A stretch of DNA of 64,000 bases, from positions 124,001 to 188,000 of the forward strand of contig JABAQU010000011.1 in assembly GCA_019187185.1 (NCBI GenBank). The letters are read 5' to 3'. This document shows positions 51,264 through 60,219 of the stretch, in pieces; the first letter of the stretch is position 1, and each line of letters opens with the position of its first letter. This DNA is from Steroidobacteraceae bacterium. Lineage in GTDB: Bacteria > Pseudomonadota > Gammaproteobacteria > Steroidobacterales > Steroidobacteraceae. The notes under the pieces were generated by a model, which made no database searches, had not been told where the DNA came from, and saw nothing but the letters and a program-made list of their open reading frames with translations. Both the position numbers and the translations under genes were made by a program.

Positions 51264-51292
51264 AAATCCGCCCGTTGCACCGGGGCGGATTT
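51264..51292 (+). terminator. Intrinsic terminator after gspF
   Basis: A perfect 10-bp stem, AAATCCGCCC (51264-51273) with GGGCGGATTT (51283-51292), and a 9-base loop, 17 bases after the gspF stop. The stem ends in ATTT on the plus strand. It closes the gspCDEF unit. Confidence 0.82.
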
Positions 51293-51313
51293 CGCGCTAA
51301 ATCTTCGCGCGCC

Positions 51314-51577
51314 ATGAGCGAGAAGCCCGAGTCCGAGGAATTCGACGACGACGACGAGGAAGAGGAAAGTGCATCGGACGAGGACATCGACCTCGACCGG
51401 GTCATCAAGGACCTCGACCTCGCCAAGCGCCGCGGCCAGAAGCTGGGTGACCCGGCCTGGCGCCGCCTCGAGCGCCTGCTCGATGACAAGCGCACCGCCG
51501 ACCTCGTGAGCGACTTCGAGGATTACGAAATCAGTTCACCGGACGATGCCCCGCCGCCACGCAAACGCCGCGGATGA
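51314..51577 (+). CDS. Small acidic protein (PA3496-like)
   Basis: An 87-residue protein. The first 35 residues are strongly acidic (EEFDDDDEEEESASDEDIDL); then comes a basic helical segment DPAWRRLERLLDDKRTADLV and a basic tail (PPPRKRRG). The W-R-R-L/I-E-x-x-x-D-x-K/R-x-x pattern resembles the PA3496-type small proteins known from Pseudomonas and relatives, linked only loosely to envelope integrity. Start ATG 51314 directly follows the gspF terminator. Confidence 0.7.
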   Translation: MSEKPESEEFDDDDEEEESASDEDIDLDRVIKDLDLAKRRGQKLGDPAWRRLERLLDDKRTADLVSDFEDYEISSPDDAPPPRKRRG

Positions 51578-51615
51578 CGGGAGCGTGTCGCGGATGGCGA
51601 CGCCGGACAGGCATC

Positions 51616-52182
51616 ATGAACCTGCCTGCGCCTGACGCGATCGGGTTGCTCTACTTCCTGTCCGAGCTCGGCATTTCCGTGCTGCGCCGCTCCCGTGGCA
51701 CCGGCGCATCGGCAGCCGATGGTGGCTCGCTGCGTCTCATCTGGTGCGTCGTCACGGTCTCGGTCGCCGGTGCGCTCATGGCGCAGTACCTGCTGCCGCA
51801 GGCTTCCTACGCGCTGCCTGCGCCCGCTTACGCCGCGGGATTCGTGCTGTTCTGCCTGGGCCTCGTACTGCGCTGGGTCGCCATCGTCTACCTCGGCAGA
51901 CACTTTACAGTCGATGTGGCGGTCGCGGCCGACCAGCGTGTCGTCACGAGCGGTCCCTATCGATTCATTCGTCACCCTTCCTACACCGGCGCACTGCTGG
52001 CGTTTCTGGGCCTCGGAATCTGCATGGGGAACGCGCTCGCCCTGGTGACGCTCCTGGTGCCGGTGTCGTGGGTATTCCTGCACCGCATCCGCATCGAAGA
52101 GGGGGTCATGCAGCGCGCGCTCGGGGCACCGTATCGGGACTACATGCTCCGCACGCGTCGGCTGATTCCATTCGTCTACTGA
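51616..52182 (+). CDS. Isoprenylcysteine carboxyl methyltransferase family protein
   Basis: A 188-residue membrane protein with about five helices. The C-terminal half has the ICMT/PEMT signature: YLGRHFTVDVAVAADQRVVT, SGPYRFIRHPSYTGALLAFL and EEGVMQRALGAPYRDYMLRT, which forms the S-adenosylmethionine site at the membrane face. Bacterial members methylate small molecules or lipids, with no proven isoprenyl-cysteine substrate. The substrate is unknown. ATG 51616 is chosen over an upstream in-frame start without membrane sequence. The end overlaps the convergent paaZ by 7 bases. Confidence 0.87.
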   Translation: MNLPAPDAIGLLYFLSELGISVLRRSRGTGASAADGGSLRLIWCVVTVSVAGALMAQYLLPQASYALPAPAYAAGFVLFCLGLVLRWVAIVYLGRHFTVDVAVAADQRVVTSGPYRFIRHPSYTGALLAFLGLGICMGNALALVTLLVPVSWVFLHRIRIEEGVMQRALGAPYRDYMLRTRRLIPFVY

Positions 52183-54233
52183 GGCGGAGACCGACCGGCC
52201 TCGTCGTCGGGCGGCCCGGCGGCGACCATCGTCAGCACGTCGTAGCTCGCGACAACCTCGCCGTCCTGGTTCGTGATTTCCGTGTCCCAGGTCACCTCGC
52301 CATAGCCCTTGTCCGCACGCAGCGACTTGGCCTTGCACGTGAGCCTGACCCGGATACGGTCACCCGGCCGCACGGGCTTCGCGAAGCGCAGGCGTTCGAG
52401 GCCGTAGTTGGCGAGCACGGGGCCGTAGGGCGGGTCCACGAAGAGCCCCGCGGCGGCCGCAATCAGGAAGTAGCCATGGGCCACGCGGCCACCGAAGAGC
52501 GGATTGCGCTTCGCCGCGGCCTCGTCCATGTGGGCATAGAACGTGTCGCCGGTGAGCGCGGCGAAGCGCTCGATGTCCTCGAGCGTCACCTCACGTTCCC
52601 CTGAGTGCAGGGTCTCGCCGATGCGCAGTTCGGGCAGCGTGCGCCGAAACGGGTGCACGTCACTCGTGATCTCGCGCGCGCCGCCCTGCCACCGGCCGGT
52701 GATCGCCGCGAGCGTCGACGGGCTGCCCTGGAGCGCCGTGCGCTGCAGGTAGTGCATCACGCCGCGCAGGCCACCCATTTCCTCGCCGCCTCCGGCCCGG
52801 CCCGGCCCGCCGTGCACGAGCCCGGGCAGCGGGGAGCCGTGCCCGGTCGAGTCGCGCGCGCAGTCCCGGTTCACGATGAGCAGTCGCCCGTGCCAGGGCG
52901 CAAGTCCGAGCGCGAGTTCGCGGGCGATGGCATCGTCCGCCGTGAACACCGAGGACACGAGGCTCCCTTCGCCGCGATTGGCGAGCGTGATCGCCGCTTC
53001 GTTCGATTCGTAGGGCAATACCGTGCAGACTGGGCCGAACGCCTCGACCGAATGCAGCTGTCGCGCGGCCTGGGGGCGGCGCGCGACCAGCAGGGTCGGC
53101 GGGATGAAGGCGCCACGGTCGCGGTCGGCACCGACGAGGTCGGGCACCGCGTCGCTGACGATGTCCGCCTCGCGCCTGAGGTCGGCGATCCGCGCCAGCA
53201 CTTCGCGCCGCTGGCCGAGACTCGCGAGCGGCCCCATGCGGACTTCCTCGCGCCGGGGATCACCGACCACCACTTTCGACAACGCCGCGCGCAGCGCGTC
53301 GAGCGTCGGCTCGAGCAGTGCCGCCGGCACGAGCGCCTTGCGGATCGCTGTGCACTTCTGCCCCGCCTTGACGGTCATCTCGCGCACGACCTCGCGCACG
53401 AACGCATCGAACTCGGGCGTTCCCGGCGCGGCATCCGCGCCGAGCACGCAGGAGTTGATCGAATCGGTCTCCGCGATGAAACGCACGGCGCGCGCGATCA
53501 CGGCCGGATGCGCACGCAGCTGCGCCGCGGTCGAGGCCGAGCCGGTGAACGAGACCACGTCCTGCGCGCCGAGATGCCCGAACAGGTCGCCGACGCCGCC
53601 GCACACGAGCTGGACGGCGCCCTCCGGCAGGAGGCCCGACTCGACGATACGACGGAACACGAGCTCGGTGAGGTAGGCGGTCGCCGTCGCCGGCTTCACG
53701 ACCGCCGGCATGCCGGCGAGCAGCGTCGGCGCGAGCTTCTCGAGCATGCCCCAGACCGGGAAGTTGAACGCGTTCACGTGCACCGCCGCGCCCTCCCGGG
53801 GCACGCAGATGTGGCGCCCGGAGAACGCGCCGGACTTCGCGAGCGCTTCGGGCTCGCCGTCGATGTAGACATGGCCGTTCGGCAGCTCGCGCACGCCACG
53901 GCTCGCATAGGCGAACAGCGTGCCGATGCCGCCCTCGATGTCGATCCATGAATCCTTCCGCGTCGCGCCGGTCGCGAAGGACAGCGTGTAGAACTCCTCC
54001 TTGAGTTCCATGAGGCGCTTCGCGAGTGCCTTGAGGCCCGCCGCACGCTCGTGGAACGTGAGCCGCCGCAGGGCCGGGCCCCCGACCTGTCGCGCATGGA
54101 CCAGCACGGCCGCGAAGTCGATGCCGGCGGACGAGGCGGTCGCGACCACCTCGCCGGTCGTTGCATCGCGCAGCGGCACGCCTTCACTCGTTCCCGCATG
54201 CCAGTGGCCGCAGACAAAGCTCTTCAGCTGCAT
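52176..54233 (-). CDS. paaZ: Bifunctional oxepin-CoA hydrolase / 3-oxo-5,6-dehydrosuberyl-CoA semialdehyde dehydrogenase PaaZ
   Basis: A 685-residue ring-cleavage enzyme of the phenylacetyl-CoA route, full length (E. coli 681). The N-terminal aldehyde dehydrogenase (1-520) has catalytic Cys294 (KAGQKCTAIRKA), general base Glu255 (FIAETDSINSCVLG) and the NADP loop SFTGSASTAAQLR. The C-terminal MaoC hydratase (about 540-670) has GDTFYAHMDEAAAKRNPLFG and GGRVAHGYFLIAAAAGLF. It opens the oxepin ring and oxidises the aldehyde before it can form a dead-end product. It is the last gene of the operon; its start overlaps the paaI stop by 10 bases. Confidence 0.97.
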   Translation of the reverse strand: MQLKSFVCGHWHAGTSEGVPLRDATTGEVVATASSAGIDFAAVLVHARQVGGPALRRLTFHERAAGLKALAKRLMELKEEFYTLSFATGATRKDSWIDIEGGIGTLFAYASRGVRELPNGHVYIDGEPEALAKSGAFSGRHICVPREGAAVHVNAFNFPVWGMLEKLAPTLLAGMPAVVKPATATAYLTELVFRRIVESGLLPEGAVQLVCGGVGDLFGHLGAQDVVSFTGSASTAAQLRAHPAVIARAVRFIAETDSINSCVLGADAAPGTPEFDAFVREVVREMTVKAGQKCTAIRKALVPAALLEPTLDALRAALSKVVVGDPRREEVRMGPLASLGQRREVLARIADLRREADIVSDAVPDLVGADRDRGAFIPPTLLVARRPQAARQLHSVEAFGPVCTVLPYESNEAAITLANRGEGSLVSSVFTADDAIARELALGLAPWHGRLLIVNRDCARDSTGHGSPLPGLVHGGPGRAGGGEEMGGLRGVMHYLQRTALQGSPSTLAAITGRWQGGAREITSDVHPFRRTLPELRIGETLHSGEREVTLEDIERFAALTGDTFYAHMDEAAAKRNPLFGGRVAHGYFLIAAAAGLFVDPPYGPVLANYGLERLRFAKPVRPGDRIRVRLTCKAKSLRADKGYGEVTWDTEITNQDGEVVASYDVLTMVAAGPPDDEAGRSPPQ

Positions 54234-54652
54234 GGATTGTCCCCGATCCGGTGCGACCTGCCCCGAAACAGCGCGACCACCGTGCCCGCGCCGTTCGCGA
54301 CCGCGACGTCATAGAGCCCCGTACGCCGCGATCGGGAGCGCTCGATGGCCGTCGCGAGCAACTCGTCGCCCGCGTGCGCCGGCGCGAGAAAATCGATCGT
54401 GGCGCCGGCGGCGACCGTCTTGCCGCCGTGCGAATTGCAGGCGAACGCGAACGCACTGTCGGCGAGCGCGAAGATGAGCCCGCCGTGACAGATGCCGTGG
54501 CCGTTGGTCATGTCGGCCCGCACGGCCATTGCCACTTGCGCATACCCGGGACGCACCTCGACGACGCGCATGCCGAGTGCCTGCGACGCCGCATCGCGCG
54601 ACCACATAGCGCGCACGCAGTCCTCCGCGCGGGTCCGGGCCACGTCGGTCAC
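54224..54652 (-). CDS. paaI: Hydroxyphenylacetyl-CoA thioesterase PaaI
   Basis: A 142-residue hotdog-fold thioesterase, the family's usual length. It clears dead-end phenylacetyl-CoA or ring-hydroxylated CoA esters, releasing CoA. Core motif HGICHGGLIFALADSAFAFA (catalytic Asp in ALADSAF) and TVAAGATIDFLAPAHAGDEL. The GTG at 54652 gives the right length and follows paaG by 7 bases; a later ATG exists but would cut the first helix. Confidence 0.94.
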   Translation of the reverse strand: MTDVARTRAEDCVRAMWSRDAASQALGMRVVEVRPGYAQVAMAVRADMTNGHGICHGGLIFALADSAFAFACNSHGGKTVAAGATIDFLAPAHAGDELLATAIERSRSRRTGLYDVAVANGAGTVVALFRGRSHRIGDNPCS

Positions 54653-54659
54653 GACCGTC

Positions 54660-55448
54660 TCACCGACCCGTGAACACGGGGGCGCGTTTGGCGATGAACG
54701 CCGCGACGCCCTCCGCGTAATCGGCGGACTGCCCGAGTTCGCGCTGGTAGTCCCGTTCGCGATCGAGCTGCACATCGAGCGGCTGGCCCCACGACTCATG
54801 GATCGCCTGCTTGGTGCGCGCGAGCCCGCGGGTGGGCGCCGCGGCGAGCCGGGTGGCGAGCGCATCGACGACCGCCGCGAACTCCGCATCGTCGACACAG
54901 CGCCAGATCAGGCCCCACTGCGCCGCCTCCTCCGCAGTGAGCTTGTCGCCGAGCAGCGCAAGGCCGAGCGCGCGGGCCTGCCCGACGAGGCGCGGCAGGC
55001 TCCAGGTGCCCCCGGAGTCCGGCACGAGGCCGAGCTTGCTGAAGGACTGGATGAAGCTCGCCGACCGCGCGGCGATCACGAGGTCGCAGGCGAGCGCGAT
55101 GTTGGCGCCTGCGCCGGCGGCGACGCCGTTGACCGCCGCGATCACCGGCAGCGGCAGATGGCGCAGGGCGAGCACGAGCGGCTTGTAGTGGCGCTCGATG
55201 GATTCCCCGAGGTCGACGGCCGCGCCGCCGGGCGCAACGGCACGGTCCGCGAGATCCTGGCCGGCACAGAAGGCGCGGCCGGCGCCCGTCAGCACGAGTA
55301 CGCGGGCGCCCTCGGTCGCGGCACGCCCGAGCGCCGCGCGGATCTCGGCGTGCATCGTGGTATTGAGGCTGTTCAGCTTCTCGGCGCGATCGAGCGTCAG
55401 GCGCGCGACGCCCTGTTCGATGCTGAAGCGGATGGTTTCGTACGGCAT
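54660..55448 (-). CDS. paaG: 2-(1,2-epoxy-1,2-dihydrophenyl)acetyl-CoA isomerase PaaG
   Basis: A 262-residue crotonase-fold isomerase that turns the ring epoxide into oxepin-CoA. Oxyanion-hole blocks GAGRAFCAGQDLADR and GVAAGAGANIALACDL, with the catalytic-Asp region SKLGLVPDSGGTWSLPRLVG typical of PaaG. Length matches E. coli PaaG (262). Start ATG 55448 lies 7 bases after paaE; the in-frame extension upstream is antisense to the paaE end and unlike the family. Confidence 0.95.
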   Translation of the reverse strand: MPYETIRFSIEQGVARLTLDRAEKLNSLNTTMHAEIRAALGRAATEGARVLVLTGAGRAFCAGQDLADRAVAPGGAAVDLGESIERHYKPLVLALRHLPLPVIAAVNGVAAGAGANIALACDLVIAARSASFIQSFSKLGLVPDSGGTWSLPRLVGQARALGLALLGDKLTAEEAAQWGLIWRCVDDAEFAAVVDALATRLAAAPTRGLARTKQAIHESWGQPLDVQLDRERDYQRELGQSADYAEGVAAFIAKRAPVFTGR

Positions 55449-55455
55449 GCGGGGC

Positions 55456-56526
55456 CTATTCGTCGTAGGTGATTTCGAGTTCCGCGCTCGTCGGACGGGA
55501 CTGGCAGCACAGCACGAAGCCGCCCGCCACCTCGTGGTCCTCGAGCGCATGGTTCTGGTCCATCGTGACCGTGCCCTTCAGCACTTTCGCGCGACAGGTC
55601 GAGCAGATGCCGGCCCGGCAGGAGTACGGCAGGTCGAGCCCGGCGCGTTCCGCGGCGTCGAGTACGGTCTCGCCATTGGCGGTCGACATGTCGAAGCCGC
55701 GCCGACGACCGTCCATGACGACGGTCACGTGCGTGACGCCCATGTCCAGCGTGACGGCCGGTACCGCCGCGGCTTGCGCCGTGACCGCCGTCGCGACTCC
55801 GAAAAATTCTGCGTGAATCTGCCCGGTGGCGCCGAGCGCGCGCAGCGCCGCCGCGACGTCGTCGTTCATCGAGCCCGGGCCGCACAGGAAATACTCGTCG
55901 ACTGCGCGCACATCGAAGAAGAAGCGGGCGAACTCGCCGACCCGCGCCGCATCGATCCGGCCGTTCAGGATCTCGATGTCCTGCGGCTCGCGCGTGAGGA
56001 GGCAATGCACCGCGAACCGCGCCGGATAGCGGTTCTTCAGTGCCATCACGTCCTCGAGGAACATCGTGCTCGCCGCGGTGCGGTTGCCGTAGAAGAGCAG
56101 AAAGCGGCTGTGCGGCTCGCGCGCCAGCGTACTCGCGGCGATCGACAGCACCGGCGTGATGCCACTGCCCGCGACGAAGGCGACCCGTTGCCTCACGCGC
56201 GCCGGATCGAGCTGCGTGTGGAAGCTGCCGTTGGGTGTCAGGACATCGACGCTGGCGCCGACCGCGAGTTGCCGCGCGAGCCACGGAGACACGCGGCCGC
56301 CCGGCTGCTCGCGCACGCCGATGCGCAGCTCCGCGCTCCCCTCCGGACTCACGATCGAGTACGTGCGGCGCTCCTCGCCGTCTGCGCCGACACGCAGCGC
56401 GAGGTGCTGGCCGGCGATGAAACGATACTCGTCACGCAACGTCTCGGGGACTTCGAAAACAAGGGACACCGCGTCGTCCGCGATGGCGGTCCTCGACCGG
56501 AGCGTGAGCGGGTGGAAGCGCAGCAT
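55456..56526 (-). CDS. paaE: 1,2-phenylacetyl-CoA epoxidase reductase subunit PaaE
   Basis: A 356-residue reductase passing electrons from NADPH to the diiron site of PaaA. FAD domain with RRTYSIVS (about 54-61), NAD(P) domain with VAFVAGSGITPVLSIA, and a C-terminal plant-type 2Fe-2S ferredoxin with Cys-x4-Cys-x2-Cys (YSCRAGICSTC) and a fourth Cys in VLCCQSRP. ATG 56526 gives the usual length. It follows paaD by 4 bases. Confidence 0.96.
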   Translation of the reverse strand: MLRFHPLTLRSRTAIADDAVSLVFEVPETLRDEYRFIAGQHLALRVGADGEERRTYSIVSPEGSAELRIGVREQPGGRVSPWLARQLAVGASVDVLTPNGSFHTQLDPARVRQRVAFVAGSGITPVLSIAASTLAREPHSRFLLFYGNRTAASTMFLEDVMALKNRYPARFAVHCLLTREPQDIEILNGRIDAARVGEFARFFFDVRAVDEYFLCGPGSMNDDVAAALRALGATGQIHAEFFGVATAVTAQAAAVPAVTLDMGVTHVTVVMDGRRRGFDMSTANGETVLDAAERAGLDLPYSCRAGICSTCRAKVLKGTVTMDQNHALEDHEVAGGFVLCCQSRPTSAELEITYDE

Positions 56527-56530
56527 GGGG

Positions 56531-57001
56531 CTACAGGCACTTGAAGTGATCGAAGGGTTCGAGGCAGTGCGCGCAGCGGAAGAGCGCCTTGCACGGCGTC
56601 GAGCCGAACTCGCTGAGCACGCGCGTATCCAGAGAGCCGCACTGCGGGCACGCGACCGGTCCGGCCGACGGCGGTGCAATTCCGTACGCGAGGAGCTTGC
56701 GGCGGCCCTCGGCGGTGATCCAGTTGGTGGTCCACGCCGGCGAGAGCACTTCGACGATGCGGGCATCGCCCCAACCGCCGTCCCGCAGCGCGGTCGCCAC
56801 CTGCGCGCGGATGAGGGCCGTGGCCGGGCATCCCGAGTATGTCGGCGACAGCCCGACTTCCACGACGCCGGCCGCGTCGACATCGATGTGCCGCACGATG
56901 CCGAGGTCGACGACGCTCAGCACCGGGATCTCCGGGTCTGGCACCTGCTCGAGACAGCGCCGCACCTGCGCCTCGATCGTATCCGGCACGGCGCTCACCA
57001 T
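56531..57001 (-). CDS. paaD: 1,2-phenylacetyl-CoA epoxidase subunit PaaD
   Basis: A 156-residue protein: a DUF59/MIP18 domain (VPDPEIPVLSVVDLGIVRHI ... YSGCPATALIRAQV), then a C-terminal zinc ribbon (CPQCGS ... CKALFRCAHC). PaaD is needed for the epoxidase, probably for metal or iron-sulfur assembly of the complex. It overlaps paaC by 7 bases. Confidence 0.95.
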   Translation of the reverse strand: MVSAVPDTIEAQVRRCLEQVPDPEIPVLSVVDLGIVRHIDVDAAGVVEVGLSPTYSGCPATALIRAQVATALRDGGWGDARIVEVLSPAWTTNWITAEGRRKLLAYGIAPPSAGPVACPQCGSLDTRVLSEFGSTPCKALFRCAHCLEPFDHFKCL

Positions 57002-57762
57002 TGCGCTCCGGGGTGGGCGCGGTGCAGGGACTGCATTTCCGCGAGCAGGCGGCCGAGGTGTTCACCGTGCTGGCCGCGCTTGCCGAACCAGCGCCAGGGA
57101 TGATCGGCTGGGCGAACCAGTGTTGCCTCCGAGAGCGTCCGGTCGACCCGCCGGTCCCAGCCTGCGCGCACGGCGGCGAGGTCCACGCCCACACCCGCCG
57201 CGAGCATCGCGTGGTCGATGTCGTCCGGCTCGCACAGCTCGACCGTCCACGGCCACAGGCGATCGAGCGACCCCTGCACGCGTTCGTGGCTTTCCGGCGT
57301 GCCGTCGCCGAGGCGCACGACCCAGCCCGCGCTGAAGCGCAGATGGTAGTTCGACTCCTTGAGCGCCTTGTCCGCGATCGCCGCGAGCTGCCGGTCGCGC
57401 GACGCACCGAGACGGCCGTAGAGCTCGACCTGCCAGGCATCGTAGAGGAACTGCCGCACGATCGTGTCGCCGAAGTCCCCGTTCGGCTGCTCGACGAGCG
57501 CCACGTTCCGGTAGTCGCGCTCCTCGCGCAGGAACGCGAGCGCGTCCTCGTCGCGACCGCGACCCTCGAGATCGCCGGCGTGCGTCAGCAGGAGCCGCGC
57601 CTGCCCGAGCAGATCGAGCGCCGTATTGGCGAGCCCGAGATCCTCTTCGAGCGCCGGTGCATGCCCGATCCACTCGCCGAGCCGCTGCGCGAGCACGAGG
57701 TTCGAATCCGCGAGACGCAGCACGTACGCGCCATGCGGATCGTCGATGCCGGCCGCACTCAC
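56995..57762 (-). CDS. paaC: 1,2-phenylacetyl-CoA epoxidase structural subunit PaaC
   Basis: A 255-residue ferritin-like subunit that pairs with PaaA but does not carry the working diiron centre. Family blocks: YVLRLADSNLVLAQRLGEWI, LANTALDLLGQARLLLTHAG, REERDYRNVALVEQPNGDF, and SNYHLRFSAGWVVRLGDGTP. Start is GTG 57762 in a GTGA overlap with the paaB stop; there is no ATG that would keep the first helix. Confidence 0.96.
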   Translation of the reverse strand: MSAAGIDDPHGAYVLRLADSNLVLAQRLGEWIGHAPALEEDLGLANTALDLLGQARLLLTHAGDLEGRGRDEDALAFLREERDYRNVALVEQPNGDFGDTIVRQFLYDAWQVELYGRLGASRDRQLAAIADKALKESNYHLRFSAGWVVRLGDGTPESHERVQGSLDRLWPWTVELCEPDDIDHAMLAAGVGVDLAAVRAGWDRRVDRTLSEATLVRPADHPWRWFGKRGQHGEHLGRLLAEMQSLHRAHPGAQW

Positions 57763-58049
57763 AGCGTCTTCACCTCGTCCGGTATGTCGTAGAAGGTCGG
57801 ATGGCGGTAGACCTTGTCGCGCGCGGGCTCGAAGAACGCCTCCGCATCGGACGGGTCGGACGCGACGATGGCGCTCGATCTCACCACCCAGATGCTGACG
57901 CCCTCCTGTCGCCGCGTGTACACGTCGCGCGCGTGTTCGAGCGCCATGCGCTCGTCGGTCGCGTGGATGCTCCCCACGTGCTTGTGATCGAGGCCACCGC
58001 GTGCACGGATGAACACTTCGTACAGCGGCCAGTCGTTCGATGATGTCAT
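57759..58049 (-). CDS. paaB: 1,2-phenylacetyl-CoA epoxidase subunit PaaB
   Basis: A 96-residue subunit that bridges PaaAC heterodimers into the larger complex. Characteristic blocks: WPLYEVFIRARGGLDHKHVG, ALEHARDVYTRRQEGVSIWV and the C-terminal KVYRHPTFYDIPDEVKTL. Length is as in E. coli. ATG 58049 overlaps the paaA stop (TGATG). Confidence 0.97.
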   Translation of the reverse strand: MTSSNDWPLYEVFIRARGGLDHKHVGSIHATDERMALEHARDVYTRRQEGVSIWVVRSSAIVASDPSDAEAFFEPARDKVYRHPTFYDIPDEVKTL

Positions 58050-58951
58050 CACACCGCCTCGCGCCGCTTCGAGCGCTGCTTGTCGGCCCAGGCGAGCGCG
58101 GCCTCGCGCACCCAGCGGCCACTCTCGTGGGCCCGGCGACGTGCGGCGATCCGCTCGCGATTGCACGGACCGTGTCCCGCGAGCACCTGCTCGAATTCGC
58201 TCCAGTCGATTTCGCCCTGCGGGACCGCGAGCCCGAGATATTCCGCCTGCGGCACCGTGAACTCGATGAAACGCCGGCGCAGCTCGTCGTTGCTGAAGCG
58301 CTTGATCCGCCAGCGCATCGACTGCGCCGAATGCTTCGAATCGGCATCGGGTGGCCCGAACATCATCAGCGCCGGCCACCACCAGCGATCGAGCGCCTCC
58401 TGCGCCATGCGACGCTGGGCGTCCGTGCCGCGCGCGAGCGCGAGCATGATGTCGTAGCCCTGGCGCTGATGGAAACTCTCTTCCTTGCAGATGCGCACCA
58501 TGGCGCGTGCATATGGCCCGTACGAGCAGCGGCACAGCGGAATCTGGTTCATGATCGCCGCGCCGTCGACCAGCCAGCCGATGGCGCCGATGTCGGCCCA
58601 GGTCGGCGTCGGGTAATTGAAAATGCTCGAGTACCGTGCGGCACCGGCGAGCAACTCCTCGATCAGCGCATCGCGCGTCACGCCGAGCGTCTCGGTCGCG
58701 CCGTAGAGATAGGCACCGTGCCCGCCCTCGTCCTGCACCTTCGCCATCAGGATGGCCTTGCGCTTCAGGGTCGGCGCGCGGGTGATCCAGTTGCCCTCGG
58801 GCAGCATGCCGACGATCTCGGAATGCGCATGCTGCGACATCTGGCGAATCAGGGTGCGCCGATAGGCGTCCGGCATCCAGTCCTTCGGCTCGATCCGCTC
58901 GTCCGCGTCGATCCGGGCCTGGAAACGCTCTGCGAGTGCGGCGGTGTCCAT
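58049..58951 (-). CDS. paaA: 1,2-phenylacetyl-CoA epoxidase catalytic subunit PaaA
   Basis: A 300-residue diiron oxygenase that epoxidises the aromatic ring of phenylacetyl-CoA. Two metal-binding E-x-x-H segments are visible: [19 protein letters not shown] and [20 protein letters not shown]. Other family blocks are [20 protein letters not shown] and [19 protein letters not shown]. Start ATG 58951 gives the family length. It follows the E2 gene with a 5-base gap. Confidence 0.97.
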   Translation of the reverse strand: MDTAALAERFQARIDADERIEPKDWMPDAYRRTLIRQMSQHAHSEIVGMLPEGNWITRAPTLKRKAILMAKVQDEGGHGAYLYGATETLGVTRDALIEELLAGAARYSSIFNYPTPTWADIGAIGWLVDGAAIMNQIPLCRCSYGPYARAMVRICKEESFHQRQGYDIMLALARGTDAQRRMAQEALDRWWWPALMMFGPPDADSKHSAQSMRWRIKRFSNDELRRRFIEFTVPQAEYLGLAVPQGEIDWSEFEQVLAGHGPCNRERIAARRRAHESGRWVREAALAWADKQRSKRREAV

Positions 58952-58956
58952 GGTCG

Positions 58957-60219
58957 TCAATTGGATACCTGTTGCAGTTCGTGCACCAGTACCTCGAGGA
59001 AGCGGTTGGCGCGCTGTCCGTCCATTACGCGATGGTCGATCGTCAGCGTCACGTAGCACCGCGGCCGTACGACGACCCGGTCCACGCCGTCCTCCGTCAC
59101 GACGACCGCGCGCTTCTCGACCCGCCCGACACCGAGGATCGCCGACTGTGGCTGGTTGATGATGATCGGCGCCGCGACGAGACTGCCGCTCACGCCATGA
59201 TTCGAGATCGTGAACGTGCCGCCACGCACATCGGCCGGCGCCAGCGTGTCCGCGCGGGCCCGCGCGACCACATCGCCGAGCGCGCGCGCGATGCCGCGGA
59301 GGTCGAGCGCCTGCACGTCGCGGACGACCGGCACGACGAGCCCCCGCTCCGCGAGCGCGGTCGCGACACCGATGTGTATCGCGTTGTGGAGCTCGAGCGC
59401 CTCGTCGGTCCAGCGGCTGTTCACCTCGGGCACGGCGCGGATCGCGGGCACACAGGCCGCGAGGAAATACGCGGTCAGCGTGAGAGGAATGCCCTCGCGT
59501 GCGAACTGCGCCTGGTGGCGCGCGCGATGCGCGAGCACGGCGCCGAGATCGACTTCGAACATCGTCGTGACGTGGGGCGCCACGCGCACGCTCTCGACCA
59601 TGCGCTCGGCGATCCGGCGGCGCATCGCGCTGTGCGGTTCGCGCCGAGTGCCGGCCGTGGGCGGCGCGTCTCCGGCGAGCGCTGCCGGTGCGACTGCAGG
59701 CGCCGGCGGCATGGTCGCAGGTGCCGGCTGCCCGTCGCCCGATGCCGACGCCGCGAGCACATCGTCGATCGTGATTCGCCCGCCGCTGCCCGATCCGCGC
59801 ACCTGTGCAGCCGTGAGTCCCCGCTCGGCCAGCAAGCGCCGCACTGCGGGGCTCGGCGATGCGCCCGCGGCGCCGCGCAGCGGCGCCCCTTGTGCGGGGG
59901 CCCCGCCTGCCTGCGCAGGGGCCGGCGTGGCCGCGGCGCCCGCATCGGCGATCGCATCACCCTCCGGCGAGACCTCCAGAGGCACAATGATCGCGAGCAG
60001 TTCCCCGGGCGAAACCTCGGACTCTTCGGGCTTCACGATCTCCTGCAGCGTGCCGCCGACGGGCGCTGCAATCTCGACGGTGACCTTGTCGGTTTCGAGT
60101 TCCAGCAGCGGCTCGTTGGCGCCGACCGGATCCCCGGGCGCCTTCAGCCACCGCTGCACCTGCGAGCGCGTGCCGTCCGTATGTTCGAGCGGCGCCCGCA
60201 CTTCCACCGACGCCGCCAT
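58957..60219 (-). CDS. 2-oxoacid dehydrogenase E2, dihydrolipoamide acyltransferase
   Basis: A 420-residue E2 with one lipoyl domain (1-80, lipoyl Lys in [15 protein letters not shown]), an Ala/Pro linker, a peripheral subunit-binding domain (about 125-160, [20 protein letters not shown]), a second linker and the catalytic acyltransferase core (200-420) with [12 protein letters not shown] and the active-site His-Asp pair TIDHRVMDG. It transfers the acyl group from E1 to CoA. The E2 type resembles branched-chain (BkdB) and other multi-substrate complexes. No E3 (lpd) gene is adjacent. ATG 60219 overlaps the E1 stop (TGATG). Confidence 0.93.
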   Translation of the reverse strand: MAASVEVRAPLEHTDGTRSQVQRWLKAPGDPVGANEPLLELETDKVTVEIAAPVGGTLQEIVKPEESEVSPGELLAIIVPLEVSPEGDAIADAGAAATPAPAQAGGAPAQGAPLRGAAGASPSPAVRRLLAERGLTAAQVRGSGSGGRITIDDVLAASASGDGQPAPATMPPAPAVAPAALAGDAPPTAGTRREPHSAMRRRIAERMVESVRVAPHVTTMFEVDLGAVLAHRARHQAQFAREGIPLTLTAYFLAACVPAIRAVPEVNSRWTDEALELHNAIHIGVATALAERGLVVPVVRDVQALDLRGIARALGDVVARARADTLAPADVRGGTFTISNHGVSGSLVAAPIIINQPQSAILGVGRVEKRAVVVTEDGVDRVVVRPRCYVTLTIDHRVMDGQRANRFLEVLVHELQQVSN

